Assembly: GCF_025808395.1 (NCBI RefSeq)
Contig: NZ_CP075524.1
Span: 1,922,001-1,986,000, forward strand
Source: Microcella sp.
GTDB taxonomy: Bacteria; Actinomycetota; Actinomycetes; Actinomycetales; Microbacteriaceae
DNA: 64,000 bases
Reading direction: 5' to 3'
A program made the position numbers and the translations under genes. Below, piece by piece: positions 44,520 to 53,321 of this stretch (position 1 is the first letter of the stretch; each line of letters begins with the position of its first letter). The notes under the pieces are model-generated. The model made no database searches and was not told the DNA's origin. It saw only the letters and a program-made list of their open reading frames with translations.

Positions 44520-45797
44520 ATGACGCAGCACGATGGGCGACGCCTCCTGCCGAGCGTCGTCGTGTCGATGGTGATTCTGTCGTCGGCCTCGTTCGTCATC
44601 TTTCCGCTCATTCCGTCGCTGCAGGGCAGCCTCGGGGTGAGCACCGCCGAGATCGGCTACCTCGCGGCGGCCGGGTTCGGCGCGGCCCTCATCGCCGAGC
44701 TGCTCGTCGCACCCTTCGCCGACCGCGGGCATGCCCGGCTCATGGCCGTCGGCGGCGTGCTGCTCGTCGCCGTCTCGCTCGGCCTCAGCGCCGCCGCCAT
44801 CGCGGGCTGGCAGCTCATCGCCGCGCGCGGGCTCGGCGGCTTCGGCTTCGGCATCTTCGTCATCGCCGCGAGTGCTCTGCTCGTGCGCAGCGACCCCACT
44901 CGCAGCGGAGAGCTGCTCGGCCGACTCGGTGCGGCCGAGCTCGCGGGCATCGCCGTCGGGCCTCTCGCCTCGGGTGTCGCGATCTCTGTCGCGAGCCCCT
45001 CGGCCATCCTCGCCGTCTCGGCGGTCGTCGTGCTCGCGGCCGTCGCTCCAGTGCTCGCCGGGTTTCGCGAGGCGGCGTCGTCGCCCTCGCTCGCTGACGA
45101 CCCGCATCCCACCACAGGCGGCATCGCCGCCGGCGTCATGGGCTTCGACGGCACCGACGCCGGGGGCGCGCTGCGGCTCGGGGCGGGTGCGCCGCGCTCG
45201 AGCCTCGACCTGCTGCGCTCGCCCCGCATCATCGGCATCGTGCTGCTCTACGCCGCCGTCATGGTGCCGACGGGAGCCTACGACGGCATCTGGCCGCGCT
45301 TCATGGCCGACATCGGCGCCGGGCCGCTGCTCACCGCGGCGAGCTACGCACTGTTCGCGGTGCCCTACGTCATCGTCGCCGGCTGGGCCGGCCGCATGGC
45401 CGACCGGCGCGGCGGCGTCTCGGCCTACTGGCGCGGGCTCGCCATTCTGCTGCCGATCGTGCTGCTCTACGGCTTCGTCGGCAACCCCTTCATCGCCACC
45501 GGCATGGGCTTCGTCGAGTCGACGGGGCAAGCACTCGCCTTCATCGGTGCGGCCGCCGCCATGGCATACGCCGTCGACCCCGCGCGCGCAGGCTCGGCCC
45601 AGGGGCTGCTGCGCGGCATCGGCCTCGTCGCCGCGACTGTCGCCGCCGCGCTCTCGGGCCTCGCCTACGAGGCCGGTGGGCAGCTACTGCTGTTCGGCGG
45701 CACCGCCGCGGCCGTGCTCGTCATCGCGAGCGTCGGGCTGCTGCTCGCGCGCGACGCCCGCGGAGGCTCACGCGACGCTCGAGCTTCGCGCTCCTAG
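44520..45797 (+). CDS. MFS transporter
   Basis: The protein has 425 residues with about twelve hydrophobic helices. The first half holds LLVAPFADRGHARLMAVGG, a version of the loop 2-3 motif, and the second half holds GRMADRRGGVSAYWRG, another copy. A polar central loop (about 175-220) separates the halves. This layout fits drug or metabolite efflux by the major facilitator family. The gene is divergent from a TetR repressor and behind two operators, the standard arrangement for inducible efflux. A 54-bp repeat element follows 17 bases after the stop. Confidence 0.9.
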   Translation: MTQHDGRRLLPSVVVSMVILSSASFVIFPLIPSLQGSLGVSTAEIGYLAAAGFGAALIAELLVAPFADRGHARLMAVGGVLLVAVSLGLSAAAIAGWQLIAARGLGGFGFGIFVIAASALLVRSDPTRSGELLGRLGAAELAGIAVGPLASGVAISVASPSAILAVSAVVVLAAVAPVLAGFREAASSPSLADDPHPTTGGIAAGVMGFDGTDAGGALRLGAGAPRSSLDLLRSPRIIGIVLLYAAVMVPTGAYDGIWPRFMADIGAGPLLTAASYALFAVPYVIVAGWAGRMADRRGGVSAYWRGLAILLPIVLLYGFVGNPFIATGMGFVESTGQALAFIGAAAAMAYAVDPARAGSAQGLLRGIGLVAATVAAALSGLAYEAGGQLLLFGGTAAAVLVIASVGLLLARDARGGSRDARASRS

Positions 45798-45814
45798 CTG
45801 CGCCACCCCTCACC

Positions 45815-45868
45815 GAGTTGCCAGTTGTTGCCGCTTCACCCAAGGGTTGCAACAACTAGTGACCACTC
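45815..45868. repeat. 54-bp intergenic inverted-repeat element, copy 3
   Basis: The left arm GAGTTGCCAGTTGTTGCCGC is identical to that of copy 2 over 20 bases. The right arm ends GTGACCACTC, resembling the left end of copy 1 in inverted form (GAGTGGTCA). The length is again exactly 54 bases. It lies between the MFS gene and the DUF2256 gene, both on the plus strand. Confidence 0.8.
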
Positions 45869-45922
45869 GAGCCGGTCGCGAACGTCAAGCCTGGTAGCAG
45901 GTGCGTCGGGCAAGCTGACGGC

Positions 45923-46234
45923 ATGGGTCGTCAGCGAGAGCGCGCCGAGACCGACGAGCGCGCCGACAGGGTGTGCGCCTCGTGCGGCCGACGCATCGAG
46001 TGGCGCGCTCGGTGGGCGCGCGACTGGCACGCGGTGCGCTGGTGCAGCGAGGCCTGCCGCACTCGGGCAGTTCGGCCCGTCGATCGCGAGCTCGAGGCGG
46101 GCATCCTGAGCCTTCTCGCTCACCGCCCCGCTGGGGCGACGATCTGCCCGAGCGAGGCGGCGCGCGCGGTCTGCGAGTCTGCGGCTGATGGCGCGTGGCG
46201 CGACCTCATGGAGCCCGCCCGTCGCGCGCCCTAG
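45923..46234 (+). CDS. DUF2256/DUF3253 protein, apparently shortened at the C-terminus
   Basis: The protein has 103 residues. CASCGRRIEWRARWARDWHAVRWCSEACRT (about 18-47) is the DUF2256 zinc-ribbon-like module (C-x2-C...C-x3-C). RPVDRELEAGILSLLAHRPAGATICPSEAARAV begins DUF3253. The usual DUF3253 domain continues past WRDLMEPAR for about 35 residues, but here a stop follows five codons later, four bases into the convergent gene. It is probably a C-terminally truncated copy or a gene with a frameshift near 46220. Confidence 0.8.
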   Translation: MGRQRERAETDERADRVCASCGRRIEWRARWARDWHAVRWCSEACRTRAVRPVDRELEAGILSLLAHRPAGATICPSEAARAVCESAADGAWRDLMEPARRAP

Positions 46235-46602
46235 TCGCCTGCGGGCGTCTGCTGGTGCGCCCCGACGCGCCAGCGGCCCTCGTGATAGACGTAGGTCGTC
46301 GACGCCCACAGGTCGACGGGCTGACGCTCGCGCACACCGCGCAGGCGGTAGACGAGCATCGCGGCCCGGTCGCCGAGGCGCACGACCCGCTGATCGCTCA
46401 TCGTGTATTCGCTCCAGACGACACCATCAAGGGCCACAATGACCGCGCCACGCTCAATAAGCGAACCTGGAAACACCATGATCGCGTCAGGCAACATGGC
46501 GTTGAACGAGTGGGTTCCCCCCTCGCCGCGAGTCATCGCCTGCCACCCCTCGTGCTCAGAGTGAATCAGTTGCGCGGGCAGATCGTCAGTGATCGCGGTC
46601 AT
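46231..46602 (-). CDS. NTF2-like (DUF4440-type) protein
   Basis: The protein has 123 residues from the ATG at 46602. HSEHEGWQAMTRGEGGTHSFNAMLPDAIMVFPGSL and YEGRWRVGAHQQTP-like sequence (here YHEGRWRVGAHQQTP) fit the cone-shaped NTF2/SnoaL fold used for small-molecule binding or isomerase reactions. No catalytic assignment is possible. Its stop overlaps the 3' end of the convergent DUF2256 gene by four bases. It is 59 bases downstream of the TrmH gene on the same strand. Confidence 0.75.
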   Translation of the reverse strand: MTAITDDLPAQLIHSEHEGWQAMTRGEGGTHSFNAMLPDAIMVFPGSLIERGAVIVALDGVVWSEYTMSDQRVVRLGDRAAMLVYRLRGVRERQPVDLWASTTYVYHEGRWRVGAHQQTPAGD

Positions 46603-46661
46603 GGTGCCAGTCCATCGGCTGCGGCGAGCGCCGTCAAGACGGTGATGTGGGCGGATGCTCG

Positions 46662-47303
46662 TCACGAGCCCGCGTGCACCCTCACCCACTCGTGCATCAC
46701 GATTGCCGCGGCCGCGCTTGCGTTGATCGAGCGCGTCGACCCGTACTGCGTGATCTCGATGACCTCGTCGGCGGCGGCGAGCGCTTCGGGCGATAGGCCC
46801 GGGCCTTCCTGCCCGAAGAGCAGGATGCAGGCGCGCGGCAGGGGCGCAGCATCCACCGGTCGTGATCCCTCCACGTTGTCGACCGCCACGATCGGCAGCC
46901 CGCTCTCGCGAGCAAACGCGACGAGCTCGCCGATGTCGGAGTGGTGCCGCACGTGCTGGTAGCGGTCGGTGACCATGGCGCCGCGCTTGTTCCAGCGGCG
47001 GCGGCCGACGATGTGCACCTCACGCGCGAGGAAGGCGTTGGCGTTGCGCACGATCGAGCCGATGTTGAGGTCGTGCTGCCAGTTCTCGATCGCCACGTGA
47101 AAGGGGTGCCGGCGAGCGTCGAGGTCGGCGACGATCGCCTCCATGCTCCAGTAGCGAAAGCGGTCGATGACGTTGCGGGTGTCGCCGTTCGCCAGCAGCT
47201 CGGGGTCGTAGCGCGGGTCTGTCGGCCACTCGCCCTGCCAGGGGCCGACGCCGTGCGTCGTCACCTCGTGGCTGGGGTCGCCGGGGCCCGGCTCGACGGT
47301 CAT
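46662..47303 (-). CDS. TrmH-family RNA methyltransferase (SPOUT)
   Basis: The protein has 213 residues. FHVAIENWQHDLNIGSIVRNANAF is the family N-motif with the conserved Arg and Asn. ACILLFGQEGPGLSPEAL and YGSTRSINASAAAAIVMHEW form the C-terminal trefoil knot that binds SAM. It 2'-O-methylates a ribose in rRNA or tRNA; the target is not decided. There is no extended substrate-binding N-domain, so it may be tRNA-type. Confidence 0.9.
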   Translation of the reverse strand: MTVEPGPGDPSHEVTTHGVGPWQGEWPTDPRYDPELLANGDTRNVIDRFRYWSMEAIVADLDARRHPFHVAIENWQHDLNIGSIVRNANAFLAREVHIVGRRRWNKRGAMVTDRYQHVRHHSDIGELVAFARESGLPIVAVDNVEGSRPVDAAPLPRACILLFGQEGPGLSPEALAAADEVIEITQYGSTRSINASAAAAIVMHEWVRVHAGS

Positions 47304-47368
47304 GGCTCCAGGCTAGGGGCCTTCTGCGCCTATGCCGTCGCACTGCCGTCACGTACTCTGATGACATC

Positions 47369-48712
47369 ATGGCCAGCGCTACCCGAGACCGTGCCGTCGA
47401 CCTGACGCGTGCCGCCTGCCTCGTCGTCGTTGTCGGGCTGCACGTCATGATGGCCGGCATCACGGTCGAGACCGACGGGCTCGCTATCTCGAACTCGCTC
47501 GACGGGCATCCGATCTTCGCCTGGAGCACGTGGGTCGTGCAGGTCATGCCGCTCTTCTTCGTCATGGGCGGCTTCTCGAGCCTGCTCGCGTGGCGCCGCC
47601 AACGCGATCGCGGGGTGATGGCGAGCGCCTACGTGCGCGACCGCGTGGCCAGGCTGGCGAGGCCGGCGCTGCTGCCGCTCGCCCTCGTGGGCATCACGCT
47701 CGCGATTCTCGCCCTGGTCGGCCTGCCAGACGCGGTGCTCACCGAGGTGGGCTTTCGCATCGGTCAGCCGCTCTGGTTCTTGGCCGTCTACCTGGGCTGC
47801 GCTGGTCTCGTGCCGTTCATGGCACGCCTGCATGAGCGGGCTCCGTGGCTGACGCTGTTCGGGATGCTCGCCGGGGTCATGGTGGTCGACACCGTCTCGC
47901 TGCTCACCGCGCAGCCGTTGATCGGAGCCCTGAATCTGCTGTTTGTGTGGGTGTTCATTCAGCAGCTCGGTTTCTGTCTCGCCGACGGGTGGTTCGACTG
48001 GCGTCGGCGGTGGCTGCTGCTCGTCGCGGGCATCGGCGCGTTCGGGGTGCTGCTGTTTCTGACGACGATCGTCGGCTATTCGACCGACATGTACGACAAC
48101 CTGAACCCTCCGACGGCGGCGATTCTCGTGCTCGGTGTCGGGCAGGTGCTGCTGTTCGCGTGGATGCGCCCGTGGTTGTCGCGCCTGGCCGAGCGCGAGA
48201 CCTTCGCGGGGCTGAGTGACGCGATCAACCGCAACGCGATGCAGATCTACTTGTGGCATGTGCCGGTCATCGTGATTCTGGCCGTGGTGCTGGTGATCTC
48301 GGGGGCACCGTTCCCTGAGCCGTTGAGCGAGGAGTGGTGGCAGAGCCGACCGCCGTTCCTCATCGCGGTGGCGCTGCTGCTGATTCCGATCGTGATGGGG
48401 GTGGCGTGGATCGAGCGGCGCGGCGAACGCGTCGTGCCCGCCCCGGTGGGGCCGTGGCTCGCGGCGCTCAAGGTGCTGCTCGGCATCGCGGGTGTGGTGA
48501 CGATTCTCATCGGCGGATTCACTCCGGCCTACAGCGCGGCGATCGGGGTCACGCTCATGCTGCTGGCGGTGCTGCTGCGGTCGCCCCGGCGACGGGCGGT
48601 GGATGCTCGCTCTGACCAGCCCGTCGCTGCGACGCCCTCTGCTCTCACCGACCCCGCCGCTTCCGCTTCCGGCTCCGCTCCAGAGCGCTCCGCTCCCTCA
48701 CAAAAGCCCTGA
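47369..48712 (+). CDS. Acyltransferase family (acyltransferase 3) membrane protein
   Basis: The protein has 447 residues with about ten hydrophobic helices. RDRAVDLTRAACLVVVVGLHVMMAG is the first helix, with the His typical of acyltransferase-3 proteins. FFVMGGFSSLLAWRRQRDRG follows. The C-terminal tail after RSPRRRAVDAR is Ser/Ala/Pro-rich and cytoplasmic. It probably acylates an envelope sugar or lipid. TACTCT nine bases before the ATG is a possible leaderless -10. Confidence 0.85.
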   Translation: MASATRDRAVDLTRAACLVVVVGLHVMMAGITVETDGLAISNSLDGHPIFAWSTWVVQVMPLFFVMGGFSSLLAWRRQRDRGVMASAYVRDRVARLARPALLPLALVGITLAILALVGLPDAVLTEVGFRIGQPLWFLAVYLGCAGLVPFMARLHERAPWLTLFGMLAGVMVVDTVSLLTAQPLIGALNLLFVWVFIQQLGFCLADGWFDWRRRWLLLVAGIGAFGVLLFLTTIVGYSTDMYDNLNPPTAAILVLGVGQVLLFAWMRPWLSRLAERETFAGLSDAINRNAMQIYLWHVPVIVILAVVLVISGAPFPEPLSEEWWQSRPPFLIAVALLLIPIVMGVAWIERRGERVVPAPVGPWLAALKVLLGIAGVVTILIGGFTPAYSAAIGVTLMLLAVLLRSPRRRAVDARSDQPVAATPSALTDPAASASGSAPERSAPSQKP

Positions 48713-48790
48713 TCAGAACCTTTTCCACAGCGAGGTGTCGACCTGCTCCGCTGCCGTCGCAATGTCGGTGGTGCACGGTTGACTACTGGC

Positions 48791-50164
48791 ATGTCGACCA
48801 CCCCCGCACCCGATGCCGCGCGCACCGCGAGGGCCCTCGATGGGCCGTGGCCGACGACACTCGACGCACCCGCGTCTGTGCCGAGCACGGCCGCGGCCGT
48901 CGTCGACACCGCGATCGGCACAGTGCTCGACTCGATCGTCGAAGTCGAGCGGCTCATGGCATCGCTCTCGGCATATCGAGCCGTCGCGATAGACGAGGTG
49001 CACCGGCTCGCGCTCGCGGCCGAGGGCCCTGCGCGATCGGGGCCGGGTCGACCGTGGTCGCCGACGGTCTCTGCTCGCCGTGTCGCCGCGAGTGAGCTCG
49101 CGACGGCGACGCGCATCAGTGAGCGCGAGGCTGAGCAGCTTGTCGCCGACAGCGCGGCACTCGTGCATTCGCTGCCGACGACTCTCGAGGCGCTGCGCTC
49201 GGGGGTCGTGTCATACCGGCACGCGAGCATCCTCATCGATGAGGCGCGCTCGCTGCCCGACGAGTCGTGGGCCGCGTTCGAGGCCTCCGCCCTGCCGCTC
49301 GCCGAGTCGCGCACTCCAGCCGGCTTCCGACAGCGCGCGCGAGCACTTCGCGAGCGCGAGCACCCCGCCTCGATCTCCGAGCGTCGTCGGGTCGCCGAAG
49401 AGTCGCGCTCGGTGTTCGTCGAGCCCGGCCGCGACGGCATGGCGTGGCTCACTGCTCATCTCCCCGCCGAGCAGGCGATCGGCGCGTACCGCCGCATCAC
49501 TGAGATCGCCACCGGCCTCGCTGCCGCCGACGATGCACGCACCCTCACGCAGCGTCGCGCCGACGTGCTGGCCGACCTCCTCACCGACGGAGTCGTGCGC
49601 GGCAGCGCAGTCGGCTCGGGCGTTCGCGCGACGGTGCTTGTCACGGTGCCCGCCCTCACCTTGCTCAACCGCGCGAGTAGCGGTTGTATCGGCCCCGACA
49701 CGTCGCCGCCCGCCCAGGCAGGCGGCGCGACTCCCGCGCCTGCTGCTGCTCACCTCGAAGGCTATGGCCCGATCGCCGACGACGTCGCTCGCCGGCTCGC
49801 CGCCCACGCACCGAGCTTCGTGCGGTTGCTCACTCACCCCGAGTCGGGCACCGTGCTCTCGGTCGGCAGAGACCGATACGCGGTGCCGCGAGATCTGAAG
49901 CTGTGGTTGCGGGTGCGCGACGAGACCTGCCGATTTCCGGGGTGCGGTCGCTCAGCAGCTCAGGCCGACATCGACCACACGATCGATTGGCAGCACCAGG
50001 GCGCCACTCGACATGACAACCTCGCGCACCTGTGCGAGGCACACCACCGACTCAAGCATCAGACTGCCTGGCAGGTCAGCCAGGCCGGTGGTGGTGCGCT
50101 CGACTGGCGCGCGCCGAGCGGGCGCCGGTATCGCACCGAGCCCGCGACGCAGATCGCGAGCTGA
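48791..50164 (+). CDS. DUF222 and HNH endonuclease domain protein
   Basis: The protein has 457 residues from the ATG at 48791; an upstream TTG is less likely. The N-terminal 300 residues are the helical DUF222 region (VVDTAIGTVLDSIVEVERLMASLSAYR, ISEREAEQLVADSAAL). The C-terminus is the HNH motif CRFPGCGRSAAQADIDHTIDWQHQGATRHDNLAHLCEAHHRLKH (about 385-428) with two CxxC-type pairs and the catalytic His. This 13E12/REP-like family is multicopy in Actinobacteria and its role is uncertain; some call it a selfish element. An orphan DNA methylase follows 53 bases downstream, but co-function is speculative. Confidence 0.92.
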   Translation: MSTTPAPDAARTARALDGPWPTTLDAPASVPSTAAAVVDTAIGTVLDSIVEVERLMASLSAYRAVAIDEVHRLALAAEGPARSGPGRPWSPTVSARRVAASELATATRISEREAEQLVADSAALVHSLPTTLEALRSGVVSYRHASILIDEARSLPDESWAAFEASALPLAESRTPAGFRQRARALREREHPASISERRRVAEESRSVFVEPGRDGMAWLTAHLPAEQAIGAYRRITEIATGLAAADDARTLTQRRADVLADLLTDGVVRGSAVGSGVRATVLVTVPALTLLNRASSGCIGPDTSPPAQAGGATPAPAAAHLEGYGPIADDVARRLAAHAPSFVRLLTHPESGTVLSVGRDRYAVPRDLKLWLRVRDETCRFPGCGRSAAQADIDHTIDWQHQGATRHDNLAHLCEAHHRLKHQTAWQVSQAGGGALDWRAPSGRRYRTEPATQIAS

Positions 50165-50217
50165 GAACCCGCGCCGCCCTGCGCACAGCGCGTGTGCACC
50201 CCTGTTAACGTCAGTGC

Positions 50218-51081
50218 ATGAGCACGTCTGCTGCAGCCGCCTCGTGGAGCCCCGACGGCCCCGACCTGCTCATCCACGGAGACAACCTGACGGTCATGGC
50301 CGGCCTGCCCGATGAGAGCATGCAGCTGATCTACCTCGACCCTCCGTTCAATACTGGTCGCACGCAGCGTCGCACCACGGTTCGCAGCACCCGCGACCCC
50401 GACGGCGCGCACCTGGGGTTCTCGGGCACCACCTACGCCCGCACGATCGAAGCGCTCAGCAGCTATGACGACACGTTCGCCGACTACTGGGGCTTTCTCG
50501 CACCCCGGCTGATCGAAGCTCGCCGGCTGCTGCGCGACGACGGCACGCTCTACGTGCACCTCGACTGGCGCGAAGCGCACTACGCGAAGGTGGCGCTCGA
50601 TGCGCTCTTCGGCCGCGAGTGCTTTCTCAACGAACTCATCTGGGCGTACGACTACGGGGCCAAAGCCAGACGGCGCTGGCCGACCAAGCACGACACGATC
50701 TTGGTCTACGTGAAGAACCCGCAGACCTACTACTTCGACAGCAGCGCCGTCGACCGTGAGCCCTACATGGCCCCGGGCCTCGTGACTGCCGAGAAAGCGG
50801 CGCGCGGCAAGCTGCCGACCGACGTCTGGTGGCACACGATCGTCGCGACGAACGGTGCCGAGAAGACCGGCTACCCCACCCAGAAACCCCTCGGCGTGCT
50901 GCGCCGCATCGTGCAGGCCTCGAGCCGCGAAGGCGACTGGGTGCTCGACCCCTTCGCCGGCAGCGGAACCACCGCCGCCGCCGCCCACGCGCTCGGCCGA
51001 CGCAGCATCAGCATCGACGAGAGCGCCGACGCGATCGCGATCGCAGCGCTGCGCCTCAACGGGCCCTTCGGGGGCGACTGA
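50218..51081 (+). CDS. Site-specific DNA methyltransferase (beta class)
   Basis: The protein has 287 residues. YLDPPFNTGRTQ (about 38-49) is catalytic motif IV (DPPF), and DPFAGSGTTAAAAHALGRRSISID (about 244-267) is the SAM-binding motif I. The order IV before I defines the beta class, which methylates N6 of adenine or N4 of cytosine in a double-stranded site. WHTIVATNGAEKTGYPTQKP precedes motif I. No cognate restriction enzyme is adjacent, so it is an orphan, possibly regulatory. TAACGT six bases before the ATG suggests a leaderless transcript. Confidence 0.92.
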   Translation: MSTSAAAASWSPDGPDLLIHGDNLTVMAGLPDESMQLIYLDPPFNTGRTQRRTTVRSTRDPDGAHLGFSGTTYARTIEALSSYDDTFADYWGFLAPRLIEARRLLRDDGTLYVHLDWREAHYAKVALDALFGRECFLNELIWAYDYGAKARRRWPTKHDTILVYVKNPQTYYFDSSAVDREPYMAPGLVTAEKAARGKLPTDVWWHTIVATNGAEKTGYPTQKPLGVLRRIVQASSREGDWVLDPFAGSGTTAAAAHALGRRSISIDESADAIAIAALRLNGPFGGD

Positions 51082-51124
51082 ACGAGCCCCGAACCCGCCG
51101 CTGCAGCAGAGCTAGAGTGGTGCA

Positions 51125-51259
51125 GTGATCGAACTTGCACTCACCGGCTCGAACGACCTCGTACCGCTCATCGCCGGCATCGCGGCGGCCATCGTCGTGC
51201 TCGGCGCTGCGCTGCTCATCGTGCGCGCAGTGCTGAAGCGGCGCGCAGACAACGGGTGA
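51125..51259 (+). CDS. 44-residue protein resembling a stand-alone LAxTG sorting signal
   Basis: A GTG at 51125, six bases after TAGAGT, opens a 44-codon frame: MIELALTGSNDLVPLIAGIA followed by AAIVVLGAALLIVRAV and LKRRADNG. It is LALTG plus hydrophobic helix plus basic tail, the three parts of a cell-wall sorting signal, with almost nothing before it and no signal peptide. The promoter spacing matches that of other leaderless genes here. It may be a small single-helix membrane protein. Confidence 0.6.
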   Translation: MIELALTGSNDLVPLIAGIAAAIVVLGAALLIVRAVLKRRADNG

Positions 51260-51317
51260 GCATCCCGTTCACCGACCGAGACCGAACCCGAAACATCACG
51301 CCAGTAGGCTGACCCGC

Positions 51318-52115
51318 ATGGCTGACCGTCGCGACATCGAGTGCTGGCTGACCGACATGGACGGCGTTCTCGTGCACGAGAACACTCCGCTGCCGGGTGC
51401 CGTCGAGCTCATCGCCCAGTGGCGCGACACGGGCACGCCGTTTCTGGTGCTCACCAACAACTCGATCTTCACCCCCCGCGACCTCGCCGCCCGGCTGCGC
51501 GCCTCAGGGCTCGACGTGCCGGAGGAGTCGATCTGGACATCGGCGCTCGCGACAGCAGACTTCTGCGCGAGCCAGATACCGGGCGGCCGCGCCTACGTCA
51601 TCGGCGAAGCCGGCCTCACGACGGCGCTGCACGAGGCTGGCTTCATCATGACCGAGACCGACCCCGACTACGTGGTCGTCGGCGAGACCCGCAACTACTC
51701 GTTCGACGCGATCACGAAAGCGATCAGGTTGATCGGCCAGGGCGCCCGGTTCATCGCGACGAACCCCGACGCCACAGGCCCGAGTGCTGAAGGGCCCATG
51801 CCGGCGACCGGCGCCATCTCGGCGCTCATCACGAAGGCCACCGGCAAAGACCCCTACGTGGTGGGCAAGCCGAACCCGATGATGTTCCGCTCGGCGATGA
51901 ACCGCATCGGCGCGCACAGTGAGAACACCGCCATGATCGGCGACCGCATGGATACCGACATCGTCGCCGGCATCGAAGCCGGCCTGCACACGGTGCTCGT
52001 GCTCACCGGCATCAGCGACGACAACGAGATCGCGAAGTACCCGTTCCGACCCGACGAGATTCTCGCGGGAGTGCACGAGCTCGTCGCGACCGAACCCGTC
52101 GAAGTCGAGCTGTAA
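51318..52115 (+). CDS. HAD-IIA family phosphatase (NagD-like)
   Basis: The protein has 265 residues. CWLTDMDGVLVHENTPLPGAVELI carries the nucleophile and acid Asp pair (about D13 and D15). FLVLTNNSIFTPRDL is motif II, VGKPNPMMFRSAMNRIG supplies the motif III Lys, and AMIGDRMDTDIVAGIEAGL is motif IV. The C2 cap (about 100-180) is of the NagD/p-nitrophenylphosphatase type. It dephosphorylates nucleotides or sugar phosphates. TAGGCT lies seven bases before the ATG. Confidence 0.92.
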   Translation: MADRRDIECWLTDMDGVLVHENTPLPGAVELIAQWRDTGTPFLVLTNNSIFTPRDLAARLRASGLDVPEESIWTSALATADFCASQIPGGRAYVIGEAGLTTALHEAGFIMTETDPDYVVVGETRNYSFDAITKAIRLIGQGARFIATNPDATGPSAEGPMPATGAISALITKATGKDPYVVGKPNPMMFRSAMNRIGAHSENTAMIGDRMDTDIVAGIEAGLHTVLVLTGISDDNEIAKYPFRPDEILAGVHELVATEPVEVEL

Positions 52116-52154
52116 GGTCGCCTTCGAGCGCGCCGAACCAGGTCGACGGCTCGC

Positions 52155-53321
52155 TCAAGGTGCGGGCGGCGGAATCGCGAGCGACCCCGTGAGCGGTTCT
52201 CCCGATGACCTGCTGACGAAGCAGAAGAAGTCGGTCAGGCCGTCATCCCACTGCTCTTCCGTCACCGCGAACGCTCCCTGCAGCTGAATGTCGGTGAAAG
52301 CGCCGGCGGCGGCAAGATCGATCACGCCGGGAGCACTGCACAGAATCGCGATCTGCGCAGCGAGCGCTTCTTCGCCCGGGTACTGTCCGAACTCGGCCTG
52401 CCCCTCAGGCAGCGGGAAGGGAGCCCTCGCCACCAACTGACCGGTGTGCGGCACCCCGCAGTCGACCACCGTGAACTCGTCTTGCCACGCGTTCGCATAC
52501 GGTTCGAGGCACTCGCCGCCCCACAACTCGTCCCAGCGGTAATCGCCAGGAGGCACCGGACCGACCAGCCGCTCCACCTCGGTCGGGGTCGGGGTCGGGG
52601 TGGGAGTGGGCGTCGGTTCGGCTCCCGGAGCCGGGCCGAGAAGGTCGGGGATGCGCGTGCCCACGAAGAACAGGGCGACAAGAGCAAGCAGCGCGACGAG
52701 CGAACCGGCGATCCAGAGCAGCACCTTCTGGTTCTTCGTCAGCGGCGCGCGCGGCGGTGTGCCCTCGCCATCGGCACCGCCCTTGCGCGTCGACCGCGGC
52801 GCGGCAGGGATGAGCTCGTCGTCGAACTCTCTGAAGTTCTCCGAACCGAACAGCTCGTCGAGCGCTCCGCCCTCCTCGGGCGTGCGCATGAGCTCGGTCG
52901 CCGCGTCACCAGCAGGTCGCCCTGCCTGGTCGATCGCGGGCATCGCCTCCGTCGGCTCGAGCACGACCTCCACGGGTTCGGTCGCTGACGGCTCGGGTGC
53001 TGACGGCTGAGGTGCTGGCGGCTGTGACGCTAGCGACTCAGGCGCTGGCCACCCCGTTGGCGGGGGTGCGGCAACGGGAGGCAGCGTGGGCGGCGGCTGG
53101 AGCGGTGGCGCCACGAGCGGAGGCGGCGGCGCGAGAGGCGGGGGGAGCAGTGGCGGGGTCAGCAGCGGGCCGGGTTCGGGAGTGGAGCCCGGCGACTGCG
53201 GCGCGGGCGGCGCAGACTCGGGCTGCGGCTCGGGCGCACCGAACTGCGAGCGGAACCACTCGTCGGCGTCGAATCCGCCCGAGTTGGTGTCGTCGGTGCC
53301 GGGGTCGCGCTCGTCGATCAT
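52155..53321 (-). CDS. Septum formation family protein with long proline-rich cytoplasmic region
   Basis: The protein has 388 residues. Residues 1-120 are low-complexity Pro-rich (LLTPPLLPPPLAPPPPLVAP) and probably disordered. A single hydrophobic helix, KVLLWIAGSLVALLALVALFFVG (about 203-225), follows. The outer domain GECLEPYANAWQDEFTVVDCGVPHTGQLVAR is the septum-formation domain with paired cysteines. This domain class occurs in actinobacterial envelope and division proteins. The start overlaps the pyrE stop by four bases, so it is transcribed with pyrE. Confidence 0.82.
   Translation of the reverse strand: MIDERDPGTDDTNSGGFDADEWFRSQFGAPEPQPESAPPAPQSPGSTPEPGPLLTPPLLPPPLAPPPPLVAPPLQPPPTLPPVAAPPPTGWPAPESLASQPPAPQPSAPEPSATEPVEVVLEPTEAMPAIDQAGRPAGDAATELMRTPEEGGALDELFGSENFREFDDELIPAAPRSTRKGGADGEGTPPRAPLTKNQKVLLWIAGSLVALLALVALFFVGTRIPDLLGPAPGAEPTPTPTPTPTPTEVERLVGPVPPGDYRWDELWGGECLEPYANAWQDEFTVVDCGVPHTGQLVARAPFPLPEGQAEFGQYPGEEALAAQIAILCSAPGVIDLAAAGAFTDIQLQGAFAVTEEQWDDGLTDFFCFVSRSSGEPLTGSLAIPPPAP

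Noticed and set aside
44424..45530. Long minus-strand frame extending the TetR gene through the MFS gene
   Set aside because: Its residues are low-complexity Arg/Glu/Asp/Gly, as expected for antisense of a GC-rich gene. The TetR domain begins at 44423.
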